From assembly GCA_963920705.1 (NCBI GenBank), contig OY987233.1, forward strand, positions 310,001-374,000: 64,000 nt of DNA. Reading direction: 5' to 3'. This DNA comes from Odiellus spinosus (lineage: Eukaryota > Arthropoda > Arachnida > Opiliones > Phalangiidae). Made by a program: the position numbers and the translations under genes. The first letter of the stretch is position 1; the number at the start of each line of letters is the position of its first letter. The notes beneath the pieces are model-generated. The model was not told the DNA's origin and searched no databases. It was given only the letters and a program-made list of their open reading frames with translations. Positions 26,886 to 40,079 of the stretch are shown here, one piece after another.

Positions 26886-28175
26886 GGATTTACACTTGAC
26901 AAATTTGTGGATCTACACTTTGCAAAGTTGTGGATCTACACTTGGTAAATTTGTGGATCTACACTTGGCAAATTTGTGAATCTACACTTGGCAAATTTGT
27001 GGATCTACACTTGGCAAATTTTGTGGATCTACACTTGGGAAATTTGTGGATTTACACTTGGGAAATTTGTGGATCTACACTTGGGAAATTTGTGGATCTA
27101 CACTTGGGAAATTTGTGGATCTACACTTGGGAAATTTGTGAATTTATACTTGGTAAATTTGTGGATTTATACTGGGGAAATTTGTGGATTTATACTTGGG
27201 AAATTTGTGGATTTATACTTAGGAAATTTGTGGATTTACACTTGGCAAATTTGTGGATTTACACTTGGCAAATTTGTGGATCTACACTTGTGAAATTTGT
27301 GGATCTACACTTGGGAAATTTGTGGATCTACACTTGGGAAATTTGTGGATCTACACTTGGGAAATTTGTGGATCTACACTTGGGAAATTTGTGAATTTAT
27401 ACTTGGTAAATTTGTGGATTTATACTGGGGAAATTTGTGGATTTATACTGGGGAAATTTGTGGATTTATACTTGGGAAATTTGTGGATTTATACTTAGGA
27501 AATTTGTGGATTTACACTTGGCAAATTTGTGGATCTACACTTGGTAAATTTGTGGATCTACACTTGGCAAATTTGTGTATCTACACTTGGCAAATTTGTG
27601 GATCTACACTTAGCAAATTTATGGATCTACACTTGGCAAATTTTGTGGATCTACACTTCGGAAATTTGTGGATCTACACTTGGGAAATTTGTGGATCTAC
27701 ACTTGATAAATTTGTGGATCTACACTTGGGAAATTTGTGGATTTACACTTGGCAAATTTGTGGATCTACACTTGTGAAATTTGTGAATTTATACTTGGGA
27801 AATTTGTGGATCTACACTTGAAAAATTTGTGGATCTACACTTGGCAAATTTGTGGATCTACACTTGGCAAATTTATGGATCTACACTTGGCAAATTTTGT
27901 GGATCTACACTTGGGAAATTTGTGGATCTACACTTGGGAAATTTGTGGATCTACACTTGGGAAATTTGTTTATCTACACTTGGAAATTTGTGGATCTACA
28001 CTTGTGAAATTTGTGGATCTACACTTGTGAAATTTGTGGAGCTACACTTGGGAAATTTGTGGATCTACACTTGGGAAATTTGTGGATCTACACTTGGGAA
28101 ATTTGTGGATCTACACTTGGGAAATTTGTGGATCTACACTTGGCAAATTTGTGGATCTACACTTGGGAAATTTGT

Positions 28176-28497
28176 GAATTTATACTTGGGAAATTTGTGG
28201 ATTTATACTGGGGAAATTTGTGGATTTATACTTGGGAAATTTGTGGATTTATACTTAGGAAATTTGTGGATTTATACTTGGGACATTTGTGGATCTAGAC
28301 TTGGGACATTTGTGGATCTAGACTTGGGACATTTTTGAATTTATACTTGGGAAATTTGTGAATTTATACTTGGGAAATTTGTGGATTTATACTTGGGAAA
28401 TTTGTGGTTTTATACTTGGGAAATTTGTGGATTTATACTTGGGAAATTTGTGGATTTATACTTGGGAAATTTGTGGATTTATACTTAGGAAATTTGT
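28176..28497 (+). repeat. Type B block with type C cluster
   Basis: Repeats the 26.5-kb block organisation, shortened, with a GTGGTTTTATAC variant near 28,404. Confidence 0.78.
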
Positions 28498-30011
28498 GGA
28501 TTTACACTTGACAAATTTGTGGATCTACACTTTGCAAAGTTGTGGATCTACACTTTGCAAAGTTGTGGATCTACACTTGGTAAATTTGTGGATCTACACT
28601 TGGTAAATTTGTGGATCTACACTTGGCAAATTTGTGAATCTACACTTGGCAAATTTGTGGATCTACACTTGGCAAATTTTGTGGATCTACACTTGGCAAA
28701 TTTGTGAATCTACACTTGGCAAATTTGTGGATCTACACTTGGCAAATTTTGTGGATTTACACTTGGGAAATTTGTGGATCTACACTTGGGAAATTTGTGG
28801 ATCTACACTTGGGAAATTTGTGGATCTACACTTGGGAAATTTGTGAATTTATACTTGGTAAATTTGTGGATTTATACTCGGGAAATTTGTGGATTTATAC
28901 TTGGGAAATTTGTGGATTTATACTTAGGAAATTTGTGGATTTACACTTGGTAAATTTGTGGATTTACACTTGGCAAATTTGTGGATCTACACTTGTGAAA
29001 TTTGTGGATCTACACTTGCGAAATTTGTGGATCTACACTTGGGAAATTTGTGGATCTACACTTGGGAAATTTGTGGATCTACACTTGGGAAATTTGTGAA
29101 TTTATACTTGGTAAATTTGTGGATTTATACTGGGGAAATTTGTGGATTTATACTTGGCAAATTTGTGGATCTACACTTAGCAAATTTATGGATCTACACT
29201 TGGCAAATTTTGTGGATCTACACTTCGGAAATTTGTGGATCTACACTTGGGAAATTTGTGGATCTACACTTGGGAAATTTGTGGATCTACACTTGATAAA
29301 TTTGTGGATGTACACTTGGCAAATTTGTGGATATACACTTGGCAAATTTATGGATCTACACTTGGCAAATTTTGTGGATCTACACTTGGGAAATTTGTAG
29401 ATTTACACTTGGCAAATTTGTGGATCTACACTTGTGAAATTTGTGGATCTACACTTGGGAAATTTGTGGATCTACACTTGGGAAATTTGTGGATCTACAC
29501 TTGGGAAATTTGTGAATTTATACTTGGGAAATTTGTGAATTTATACTTGGGAAATTTGTGGATCTTCACTTGGCAAATTTGTGGATCTACACTTGGCAAA
29601 TTTGTGGATCTACACTTGGCAAATTTATGGATCTACACTTGGCAAATTTTGTGGATCTACACTTGGGAAATTTGTGGATCTACACTTGGGAAATTTGTGG
29701 ATCTACACTTGGGAAATTTATTTATCTACACTTGGGAAATTTGTGGATCTACACTTGTGAAATTTGTGGATCTACACTTGTGAAATTTGTGGAGCTACAC
29801 TTGGGAAATTTGTGGATCTACACTTGGGAAATTTGTGGATCTACACTTGGGAAATTTGTGGATCTACACTTGGGAAATTTGTGGATCTACACTTGGGAAA
29901 TTTGTGGATATACACTTGGGAAATATGTGGATCTACACTTGGAAAATTTGTGGATCTACATTTGGGAAATTTGTGGATCTACACTTGGGAAATTTGTGGT
30001 TCTACACTTGG

Positions 30012-31275
30012 GAAATTTGTGGATCTACACTTGGGAAATTTGTGGATTTATACTTGGGAAATTTGTGGATTTATACTTGGGAAATTTGTGGATTTATACT
30101 TGGGAAATTTGTGGATTTATACATGGGAAATTTGTGGATTTATATTCCGGAAATTTGTGGATTTATACTTGCGAAATTTGTGGATTTATAATTGGGAAAT
30201 TTGTGGATTTATACTTGTTAAATTTGTGGGTCTAGACTTGGGAAATTTGTGGGTCTAGACTTGGGACATTTGTGGATCTAGACTTGGGACATTTGTGGAT
30301 CTAGACTTGGGATATTTGTGGATTTATACTTGGGACATTTGTTGATCTAGACTTGGGACATTTGTGGATCTAGACTTGGGACATTTTTGAATTAATACTT
30401 GGGAAATTTTTGAATTTATACTTGGGAAATTTGTGGATTTATACTTGGGAAATTTGTGGATTTATACTTGGGAAATTTGTGGATTTATACTTGGGAAATT
30501 TGTGGATTTATACTTGGGAAATTTGTGGATATTTACTTAGGAAATTTGTGGATTTACACTTGGCAAATATGTGGATCTACACTTTGCAAATTTGTGGATC
30601 TACACTTTGCAAATTTGTGGATCTACACTTGGGAAATTTGTGGATCTACACTTTGCAAATTTGTGGATCTACACTTGGAAAATTTGTGGATCTACACTTG
30701 GGAAATTTGTGGATCTACACTTGGGAAATTTTCTGATCTACACTTGGGAAATTTGTGGATCTACACTTGGGAAATTTGTGGATTTACACTTGGCAAATTT
30801 GTGGATCTACACTTGGTAAATTTGTGGATCTACACTTGGGAAATTTGTGGATCTACACTTGGGAAAAACGTGGATATACACTTGGGAAATTTGTGGATCT
30901 ACACTTGGGAAATTTGTGAATTTATACTTGGGAAATTTGTGGATTTATACTTGGGAAATTTGTGGATTTATACTGGGGAAATTTGTGGATTTATACTTGG
31001 AAATTTGTGGATTTACACTTGGCAAATTTGTGGATCTACACTTGGTAAATTTTTGGATCTACACTTGGCAAATTTGTGGATCTACACTTGGCAAATTTGT
31101 GGATCTACACTTGGCAAATTTATGGATCTACACTTGGCAAATTTTGTGGATCTACACTTCGGAAATTTGTGGATCTACACTTGGGAAATTTGTGGATCTA
31201 CACTTGGGAAATTTGTGGATCTACACTTGATAAATTTGTGGATCTACACTTGTGAAATTTGTGGATCTACACTTG
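30012..31275 (+). repeat. 1,242-bp tandem duplication, arm 1
   Basis: The offset is exactly 54 monomers (54 x 23 = 1,242). It includes the unusual GGGAAAAACGTGG near 30,863 and ATTCCGGAAATTTG near 30,145. All forward-frame readings compared are identical to arm 2. Confidence 0.9.
30228..30390 (+). repeat. Type C cluster
   Basis: Seven consecutive units mostly of the form TCTAGACTTGGGACATTTG, including one GGGATATTTG. TCTAGAC places a TAG in one of the three forward phases, so this cluster ends the long open frames. It is copied at 31,470-31,632. Related clusters lie at 32,870-33,040, 33,972-34,140, 44,285-44,395, 45,160-45,270 and 46,210-46,370. Confidence 0.82.
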
Positions 31276-32517
31276 GGAAATTTGTGGATTTATACTTGGG
31301 AAATTTGTGGATTTATACTTGGGAAATTTGTGGATTTATACTTGGGAAATTTGTGGATTTATACATGGGAAATTTGTGGATTTATATTCCGGAAATTTGT
31401 GGATTTATACTTGCGAAATTTGTGGATTTATAATTGGGAAATTTGTGGATTTATACTTGTTAAATTTGTGGGTCTAGACTTGGGAAATTTGTGGGTCTAG
31501 ACTTGGGACATTTGTGGATCTAGACTTGGGACATTTGTGGATCTAGACTTGGGATATTTGTGGATTTATACTTGGGACATTTGTTGATCTAGACTTGGGA
31601 CATTTGTGGATCTAGACTTGGGACATTTTTGAATTAATACTTGGGAAATTTTTGAATTTATACTTGGGAAATTTGTGGATTTATACTTGGGAAATTTGTG
31701 GATTTATACTTGGGAAATTTGTGGATTTATACTTGGGAAATTTGTGGATTTATACTTGGGAAATTTGTGGATATTTACTTAGGAAATTTGTGGATTTACA
31801 CTTGGCAAATATGTGGATCTACACTTTGCAAATTTGTGGATCTACACTTTGCAAATTTGTGGATCTACACTTGGGAAATTTGTGGATCTACACTTTGCAA
31901 ATTTGTGGATCTACACTTGGAAAATTTGTGGATCTACACTTGGGAAATTTGTGGATCTACACTTGGGAAATTTTCTGATCTACACTTGGGAAATTTGTGG
32001 ATCTACACTTGGGAAATTTGTGGATTTACACTTGGCAAATTTGTGGATCTACACTTGGTAAATTTGTGGATCTACACTTGGGAAATTTGTGGATCTACAC
32101 TTGGGAAAAACGTGGATATACACTTGGGAAATTTGTGGATCTACACTTGGGAAATTTGTGAATTTATACTTGGGAAATTTGTGGATTTATACTTGGGAAA
32201 TTTGTGGATTTATACTGGGGAAATTTGTGGATTTATACTTGGAAATTTGTGGATTTACACTTGGCAAATTTGTGGATCTACACTTGGTAAATTTTTGGAT
32301 CTACACTTGGCAAATTTGTGGATCTACACTTGGCAAATTTGTGGATCTACACTTGGCAAATTTATGGATCTACACTTGGCAAATTTTGTGGATCTACACT
32401 TCGGAAATTTGTGGATCTACACTTGGGAAATTTGTGGATCTACACTTGGGAAATTTGTGGATCTACACTTGATAAATTTGTGGATCTACACTTGTGAAAT
32501 TTGTGGATCTACACTTG
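31254..32517 (+). repeat. 1,242-bp tandem duplication, arm 2
   Basis: Copy of 30,012-31,275, repeating the rare ACGTGG at 32,111 and CCGGAAA near 31,389. It diverges on the right at CTTGTGAAA (32,518) versus CTTGGGAAA (31,276). Confidence 0.9.
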
Positions 32518-35174
32518 TGAAATTTGTGGAGCTACACTTTTGAAATTTGTGGATCTACACTTGGGAAATTTGTGGATCTACACTTGGAAAATTTGTGGAT
32601 CTGCATTTGGGAAATTTGTGGATCTACACTTGGGAAATTTGTGGTTTTACACTTGGGAAATATTGTGGATCTACACTTGGGAAATTTGTGGATTTATACT
32701 TGGGAAATTTGTGGATTTATACTTGGGAAATTTGTGGATTTATACTTGGGAAATTTGTGGATTTATACTTGGGAAATTTGTGGATTTATACTTGGGAAAT
32801 TTGTAGATTTATACTTGGGAAATTTTGGATTTATAATTGGAAAATTTATGGATTTATACTTGGGAAATTTGTGGGTCTGGACTTGGCAAATTTGTGGGTC
32901 TAGACTTCTGACATTTGTGGATCTAGACTTGGGACATTTGTGGATCTAGACTTGGGACATTTGTGGATTTATACTTGGGACATTTGTGGATCTGGACTTG
33001 GGACATTTGTGGATCTAGACTTGGGACATTTTTGAATTTATACTTGGGAAATTTGTGAATTTATACTTGGGAAATTTGTGGATTTATACTTGGGAAATTT
33101 GTGGATTTATACTTGGGAAATTTGTGGATTTATACTTGGGAAATTTGTGGATTTATACTTGGGAAATTTGTGGATTTATACTTGGGAAATTTGTGGATTT
33201 ACACTTGGCAAATTTGTGGATCTACACTTTGAAAATTTGTGGATCTACACTTGGGAAATTTGTGGATCTACACTTGGCAAATTTGTGGGTCTACACTTTG
33301 CAAATTTGTGGATCTACACTTGGGAAATTTGTGGATCTACACTTGGGAAATTTGTGGATCTACACTTGGGAAATTTTCTGATCTACACTTGGGAAATTTG
33401 TAGATCTACACTTGGGAAATTTGTGGATCTACACTTGAGAAATTTGTGGATCTACTCTTGGGAAATTGGATCTACACTAGGGAAATTTGTGGATCTACAC
33501 TTGGGAAATTTGTGGATTTACACTTGGCAAATTTGTGGATATACACTTGGTAAATTTGTGGATCTACACTTGGCAAATTTGTGGATCTACACTTGGGAAA
33601 TTTGTGGATCTACACATGGGAAATTTGTGGATATACACTTGGGAAATATGTGGATCTACACTTGGGAAATTTGTGGATCTACACTTGGAAAATTTGTGGA
33701 TCTGCATTTAGGAAATTTGTGGATCTACACTTGGGAAATTTGTGGTTTTACACTTGGGAAATTTGTGGATTTACACTTGGGAAATTTGTGGATTTATACT
33801 TGGGAAATTTGTGGATTTATGCTTGGGAAATTTGTGGATTTATACTTGGGAAATTTGTGGATTTATACTTGGGAAATTTGTGGATTTATACTTGGGAAAT
33901 TTGTGGATTTATACTTCGGAAATTTGTGGATTTATACTTGGGAAATTTGTGGATTTATACTTGGGAAATTTGTGGGTCTAGACTTGGGAAATTTGTGGGT
34001 CTAGACTTCTGACATTTGTGGATCTAGACTTGGGACATTTGTGGATATAGACTTGGGACATTTGTGGATTTATACTTGGGACATTTGTGGATCTCGACTT
34101 GGGACATTTGTGGATCTAGACTTGGGATATTTTTGAATTTATACTTGGGAAATTTGTGAATTTATACTTGGGAAATTTGTGGATTTATACTTGGGAAATT
34201 TGTGGATTTATACATGGGAAATTTGTGGATTTATACTTGGGAAATTTGTGGATTTATACTTGGGAAATTTGTGGATTTATACTTGGGAAATTTGTGGATT
34301 TATACTTAGGAAATTTGTGGATTTACACTTGGCAAATTTGTGGATCTACACTTTGAAAATTTGTGGATCTACACTTGGGAAATTTGTGGATCTACACTTG
34401 GCAAATTTGTGGGTCTACACTTTGCAAATTTGTGGATCTACACTTGGGAAATTTGTGGATCTACACTTGGGAAATTTGTGGATCTACACTTGGGAAATTT
34501 TCTGATCTACACTTGGGAAATTTGTGGATCTACACTTGGGAAATTTGTGGATCTACACTTGAGAAATTTGTGGATCTACTCTTGGGAAATTGGATCTACA
34601 CTAGGGAAATTTGTGGATCTACACTTGGGAAATTTGTGGATTTACACTTGGCAAATTTGTGGATATACACTTGGCAAATTTATGGATCTACACTTGTGAA
34701 ATTTGTGGATCTACACTTGGCAAATTTGTGGATCTACACTTGGCAAATTTGTGGATCTACACTTGGCAAATTTGTGGATTTACACTTGGGAAATTTGTTG
34801 ATCTACACTTGGCAAATTTGTTTATCTACACTTTGCAAATTTGTGGATCTACACTTGGGAAATTTGTGGATCTACACTTTGCAAATTTGTTGATCTACAC
34901 TTTGCAAATTTGTGGATCTACACTTGGGAAATTTGTGGATCTACACTTGGGAAATTTATGGATCTACTCATGGGAAATTTGTGGGTCTACACTTTGCAAA
35001 TTTGTGGATATACACTTGGGAAATTTTTGTATCTACACTTGGGAAATTTGTGGATCTACACTTGGGAAATTTGTGGATCTACACTTGGGAAATTTGTGGA
35101 TCTACACTTGGGAAATTTGTGGATCTACACTTGGAAAATTTGTGGATCTACACTTGGGAAATTTGTGGATCTAC
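32518..35174 (+). repeat. Diverged 1.1-kb doublet, left-type end
   Basis: Two related segments, about 32,570-33,550 and 33,670-34,675, at offset 1,101 bp rising to 1,124 bp after one added unit. Shared marks are GATCTGCATTT (32,601/33,702) and GTCTAGACTTCTGAC (32,898/33,999). Two units carry a 3-base deletion (GGGAAATTGGATC, near 33,466 and 34,590). The region reappears at about 44.7-47.4 kb (offset 12,239 from 33 kb onward). Confidence 0.78.
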
Positions 35175-36924
35175 ACTTGGGAAATTTGTGGATTTATACT
35201 TGGCAAATTTGTGGATTATACTTGGGAAATTTGTGGATTTATACTTGGGAAATTTGTGGATTTATATTTGGGAAATTTGTTTATTTATTCTTGGGAAATT
35301 TGTGGATTTATACTTGGAAAATTTGTGGATTTATACTTGGGAAATTTGTGGATTTATACTTGGGAAATTTGTGGATTTATACTTAGGAAATTTGTGGATT
35401 TACACTCTGCAAATTTATGGATCTACACTTGGTAAATTTGTTGATCTACACTTGGCAAATTTGTGGATCTACACTTGGCAAATTTGTGGATCTACACTTG
35501 GGAAATTTGTGGATCTACACTTGGCAAATTTGTGGATCTACACTTGGGAAATTTGTGGATCTACACTTGGCAAATTTGTTTATCTACACTTGGCAAATTT
35601 GTTTATCTACACTTTGCAAATTTGTGGATCTACACATGGGAAATTTGTGGGTCTACACTTTGCAAATTTGTGGATCTACACTTGGGAAATTTTTGGATCT
35701 ACACTTGGGAAATTTGTGGATCTACACTTGGGAAATTTGTGGATCTACACTTGGGAAATTTGTGGATCTACACTTGGGAAATTTGTGGATCTAGACTAGG
35801 GAAATTTTTGGATCTACACTTGGGAAATTTGTGGATCTACACTTGGGAAATTTGTGGATCTATACAAAGCAAAATTTGGATCTATACTTGAAAAATTTGT
35901 GGATCTATTCTTGGAAAAATTGGGGATATATGCTTGGAAATTTGTTGATCTATACTTGGGAAATATGTGTATCTATACTTGGGATTTTTGTGGATCTACT
36001 CCTGGCAAATTTGTGGATCTACACTTTCCAAATTTGTGGATCTACACTTGGGATATTTGTGGATCTACACTTGGCAAATTTGTGGATCTACACTTGGCAA
36101 ATTTGTGGATCTACACTTGGCAAATTTGTGGATCTACACTTGGCAAATTTGTGGATCTACACTTGGGAAATTTGTGGATCTACACTTGGCAAATTTGTTT
36201 ATCTACACTTTTCAAATTTGTGGATCTACACTTGGGAAAATTGTGGATCTACACTTGGCAAATTTGTGTGTCTACACTTTGCAAATTTGTGGATCTACAC
36301 TTTGCAAATTTGTGGATCTACACTTGGGAAATTTGTGGATCTACACTTGGGAAATTTGTGGATCTACACATGGGAAATTTGTGGGTCTACACTTTGCAAA
36401 TTTGTGGATCTACACTTGGGAAATTTTTGGATCTACACTTGGGAAATTTGTGGATCTACACTTGGGAAATTTGTGGATCTACACTTGGGAAATTTGTGGA
36501 TCTACACTTGGGAAATTTGTGGATCTACACTTGGAAAATTTGTGGATCTACACTTGGGAAATTTGTGGATCTACACTTGGGAAATTTGTGGATTTATACT
36601 TGGGAAATTTGTGGATTATACTTGGGAAGTTTGTGGATTTATACTTGGGAAATTTGTGGATTTATATTTGGGAAATTTGTTTATTTATACTTGGGAAATT
36701 TGTGGATTTATACTTGGGAAATTTGTGGATTTATACTTGGGAAATTTGTGGATTTATACTTGGGAAATTTGTGGATTTATACTTAGGAAATTTGTGGATT
36801 TATACCTGGAAAATTTGTGGATTTATACTTGGGAAATTTGTACATTTATACTTGGGAAATTTGTGGATTTATACTTGGGAAATTTGTGGATTTATACTTG
36901 GGAAATTTGTGGATTTATACTTGG
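35175..36924 (+). repeat. 1,721-bp tandem duplication, arm 1; start of right-type domain
   Basis: First appearance of the 22-bp GGATTATAC unit (near 35,212) and of the right landmark R1. Matches arm 2 at +1,721 bp with scattered differences, including rearranged A/D order at 35,461-35,620 and TTATTCTTGGG near 35,285. Confidence 0.85.
35856..36006 (+). repeat. Landmark R1
   Basis: Right version: CTATACAAAGCAAAATTTGG, then CTATACTTGAAAAATTTGTG, CTATTCTTGGAAAAATTGGG, GATATATGCTTGG, GAAATATGTGTATC, GGGATTTTTGTGG and CTACTCCTGGC. Unlike the left version it lacks the AAAGGG unit and adds the last three. Confidence 0.85.
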
Positions 36925-37117
36925 CAAATTTGTGGATTATACTTGGGAAATTTGTGGATTTATACTTGGGAAATTTGTGGATTTATATTTGGGAAATTTG
37001 TTTATTTATACTTGGGAAATTTGTGGATTTATACTTGGAAAATTTGTGGATTTATACTTGGGAAATTTGTGGATTTATACTTGGGAAATTTGTGGATTTA
37101 TACTTAGGAAATTTGTG
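36594..37117 (+). repeat. Type B block spanning the 1,721-bp junction
   Basis: The longest B run in the first right-type segment, about 23 units. It has two 22-bp GGATTATAC units (near 36,611 and 36,933), a GTACATTTATAC unit near 36,839 and TTTATATTTGGG units. It ends at the hybrid GATTTACACTCTGC. Confidence 0.82.
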
Positions 37118-38645
37118 GATTTACACTCTGCAAATATATGGATCTACACTTGGTAAATTTGTTGATCTACACTTGGCAAATTTGTGGATCTACACTTGGC
37201 AAATTTGTGGATCTACACTTGGCAAATTTGTGGATCTACACTTGGGAAATTTGTGGATCTACACTTGGCAAATTTGTGGATCTACACTTGGGAAATTTGT
37301 GGATCTACACTTGGCAAATTTGTTTATCTACACTTTGCAAATTTGTGGATCTACACATGGGAAATTTGTGGGTCTACACTTTGCAAATTTGTGGATCTAC
37401 ACTTGGGAAATTTTTGGATCTACACTTGGGAAATTTGTGGATCTACACTTGGGAAATTTGTGGATCTACACTTGGGAAATTTGTGGATCTTCACTTGGGA
37501 AATTTGTGGATCTAGACTAGGGAAATTTTTGGATCTACACTTGGGAAATTTGTGGATCTACACTTGGGAAATTTGTGGATCTATACAAAGCAAAATTTGG
37601 ATCTATACTTGAAAAATTTGTGGATCTATTCTTGGAAAAATTGGGGATATATGCTTGGAAATTTGTTGATCTATACTTGGGAAATATGTGTATCTATACT
37701 TGGGATTTTTGTGGATCTACTCCTGGCAAATTTGTGGATCTACACTTTCCAAATTTGTGGATCTACACTTGGGATATTTGTGGATCTACACTTGGCAAAT
37801 TTGTGGATCTACACTTGGCAAATTTGTGGATCTACACTTGGCAAATTTGTGGATCTACACTTGGCAAATTTGTGGATCTACACTTGGGAAATTTGTGGAT
37901 CTACACTTGGCAAATTTGTTTATCTACACTTTTCAAATTTGTGGATCTACACTTGGGAAAATTGTGGATCTACACTTGGCAAATTTGTGTGTCTACACTT
38001 TGCAAATTTGTGGATCTACACTTTGCAAATTTGTGGATCTACACTTGGGAAATTTGTGGATCTACACTTGGGAAATTTGTGGATCTACACATGGGAAATT
38101 TGTGGGTCTACACTTTGCAAATTTGTGGATCTACACTTGGGAAATTTTTGGATCTACACTTGGGAAATTTGTGGATCTACACTTGGGAAATTTGTGGATC
38201 TACACTTGGGAAATTTGTGGATCTACACTTGGGAAATTTGTGGATCTACACTTGGAAAATTTGTGGATCTACACTTGGGAAATTTGTGGATCTACACTTG
38301 GGAAATTTGTGGATTTATACTTGGGAAATTTGTGGATTATACTTGGGAAGTTTGTGGATTTATACTTGGGAAATTTGTGGATTTATATTTGGGAAATTTG
38401 TTTATTTATACTTGGGAAATTTGTGGATTTATACTTGGGAAATTTGTGGATTTATACTTGGGAAATTTGTGGATTTATACTTGGGAAATTTGTGGATTTA
38501 TACTTAGGAAATTTGTGGATTTATACTTGGAAAATTTGTGGATTTATACTTGGGAAATTTGTACATTTATACTTGGGAAATTTGTGGATTTATACTTGGG
38601 AAATTTGTGGATTTATACTTGGGAAATTTGTGGATTTATACTTGG
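36896..38645 (+). repeat. 1,721-bp tandem duplication, arm 2
   Basis: Copy of 35,175-36,924. Divergence on the right is at C 36,925 versus G 38,646. It contains landmark R2. A TACCTGG unit near 36,805 in arm 1 is TACTTGG here. Confidence 0.85.
37577..37727 (+). repeat. Landmark R2
   Basis: Identical in the readings compared to R1, 1,721 bp downstream. Followed by the CTTTCCAAATTTG and GGGATATTTG units that trail R1-R6. Confidence 0.85.
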
Positions 38646-38746
38646 GAAATTTGTGGATTTATTCTTGGGAAATTTGTGGATTTATATTTGGGAAATTTGT
38701 TTATTTATACTTGGGAAATTTGTGGATTTATACTTAGGAAATTTGT
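38311..38746 (+). repeat. Type B block
   Basis: Opens with a B unit, then the 22-bp GGATTATAC unit and GGGAAGTTTG. Later has GTACATTTATAC and GATTTATTCTTGG, and closes with CTTAGG. The same unit order is seen at 42.3, 48.8, 50.8, 52.8 and 57.1 kb. Confidence 0.82.
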
Positions 38747-39666
38747 GGATTTACACTTGGCAAATTTATGGATCTACACTTGTGAAATTTGTGGATCTAC
38801 ACTTGGCAAATTTGTGGATCTACACTTGGCAAATTTGTGGATCTACACTTGGCAAATTTGTGGATCTACACTTGGCAAATTTGTGGATCTACACTTGGGA
38901 AATTTGTGGATCTACACTTGGCAAATTTGTGGATCTACACTTGGGAAATTTGTGGATCTACACTTGGTACATTTGTGGGTCTACACTTTGGAAATTTGTG
39001 GATCTACACTTTGCAAATTTGTGGATCTACACTTGGGAAATTTGTGGATCTACACTTGGGAAATTTGTGGATCTACACATGGGAAATTTGTGGGTCTACA
39101 CTTTGCAAATTTATGGATATACACTTGGGAAATTTTTGGATCTACACTTGGGAAATTTGTGGATCTACACTTGGGAAATTTGTGGATCTACACTTGGGAA
39201 ATTTGTGGATCTACACTTGGGAAATTTGTGGATCTACACTTGGAAAATTTGTGGATCTACACTTGGGAAATTTGTGGATCTACACTTGGGAAAATTGTGG
39301 ATCTACACTTGGCAAATTTGTGTGTCTACACTTTGCAAATTTGTGGATCTACACTTTGCAAATTTGTGGATCTACACTTGGGAAAATTGTGGATCTACAC
39401 TTGGCAAATTTGTGTGTCTACACTTTGCAAATTTGTGGATCTACACTTTGCAAATTTGTGGATCTACACTTGGGAAATTTGTGGATCTACACTTGGGAAA
39501 TTTGTGGATCTACACTTGGGAAATTTTTGGATCTACACTTGGGAAATTTGTGGATCTACACTTGGGAAATTTGTGGATCTACACTTGGGAAATTTGTGGA
39601 TCTACACTTGGGAAATTTGTGGATCTACACTTGGGAAATTTGTGGATCTACACTTGGGAAATTTGT

Positions 39667-40079
39667 GGATTTATACTTGGGAAATTTGTGGATTATACTT
39701 GGGAAATTTGTGGATTTATACTTGGGAAATTTGTGGATTTATATTTGGGAAATTTGTTTATTTATATTTGGGAAATTTGTTTATTTATACTTGGGAAATT
39801 TGTGGATTTATACTTGGGAAATTTGTGGATTTATACTTGGGAAATTTGTGGATTTATACTTGGGAAATTTGTGGATTTATACTTAGGAAATTTGTGGATT
39901 TATACTTGGAAAATTTGTGGATTTATACTTGGGAAATTTGTGGATTTATACTTGGGAAATTTGTGGATTTATACTTGGGAAATTTGTGGATTTATACTTG
40001 GGAAATTTGTGGATTTATACTTGGGAAAATTGTGGATTTATATTTGGGAAATTTGTGGATTTATACTTAGGAAATTTGT
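39667..40079 (+). repeat. Type B block
   Basis: About 18 units. It has the 22-bp GGATTATAC unit near 39,691, two consecutive GTTTATTTATA units near 39,755-39,790 and GGGAAAATTGTGG near 40,024. Repeated at 52.07, 54.2, 58.5 and 60.3 kb. Confidence 0.82.

Larger units (their letters stand above)
24077..30011 (+). repeat. Mixed tract without a recent large duplication
   Basis: Continues the pattern of D runs, A runs and short B runs with type C clusters near 24,240-24,370, 25,460-25,530, 26,360-26,420, 26,670-26,720 and 28,290-28,340. Local doublings are small: two GATATACACTTGGG pairs at 26,030-26,110 and repeated TTTGCAAAGTTG units at 26,920 and 28,530-28,560. No adjacent duplication above about 1 kb was recognised here. 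Confidence 0.75.

Noticed and set aside
30863..30875. GGGAAAAACGTGG as a regulatory site
   Set aside because: It is a single mutated unit, present twice only because of the 1,242-bp duplication.
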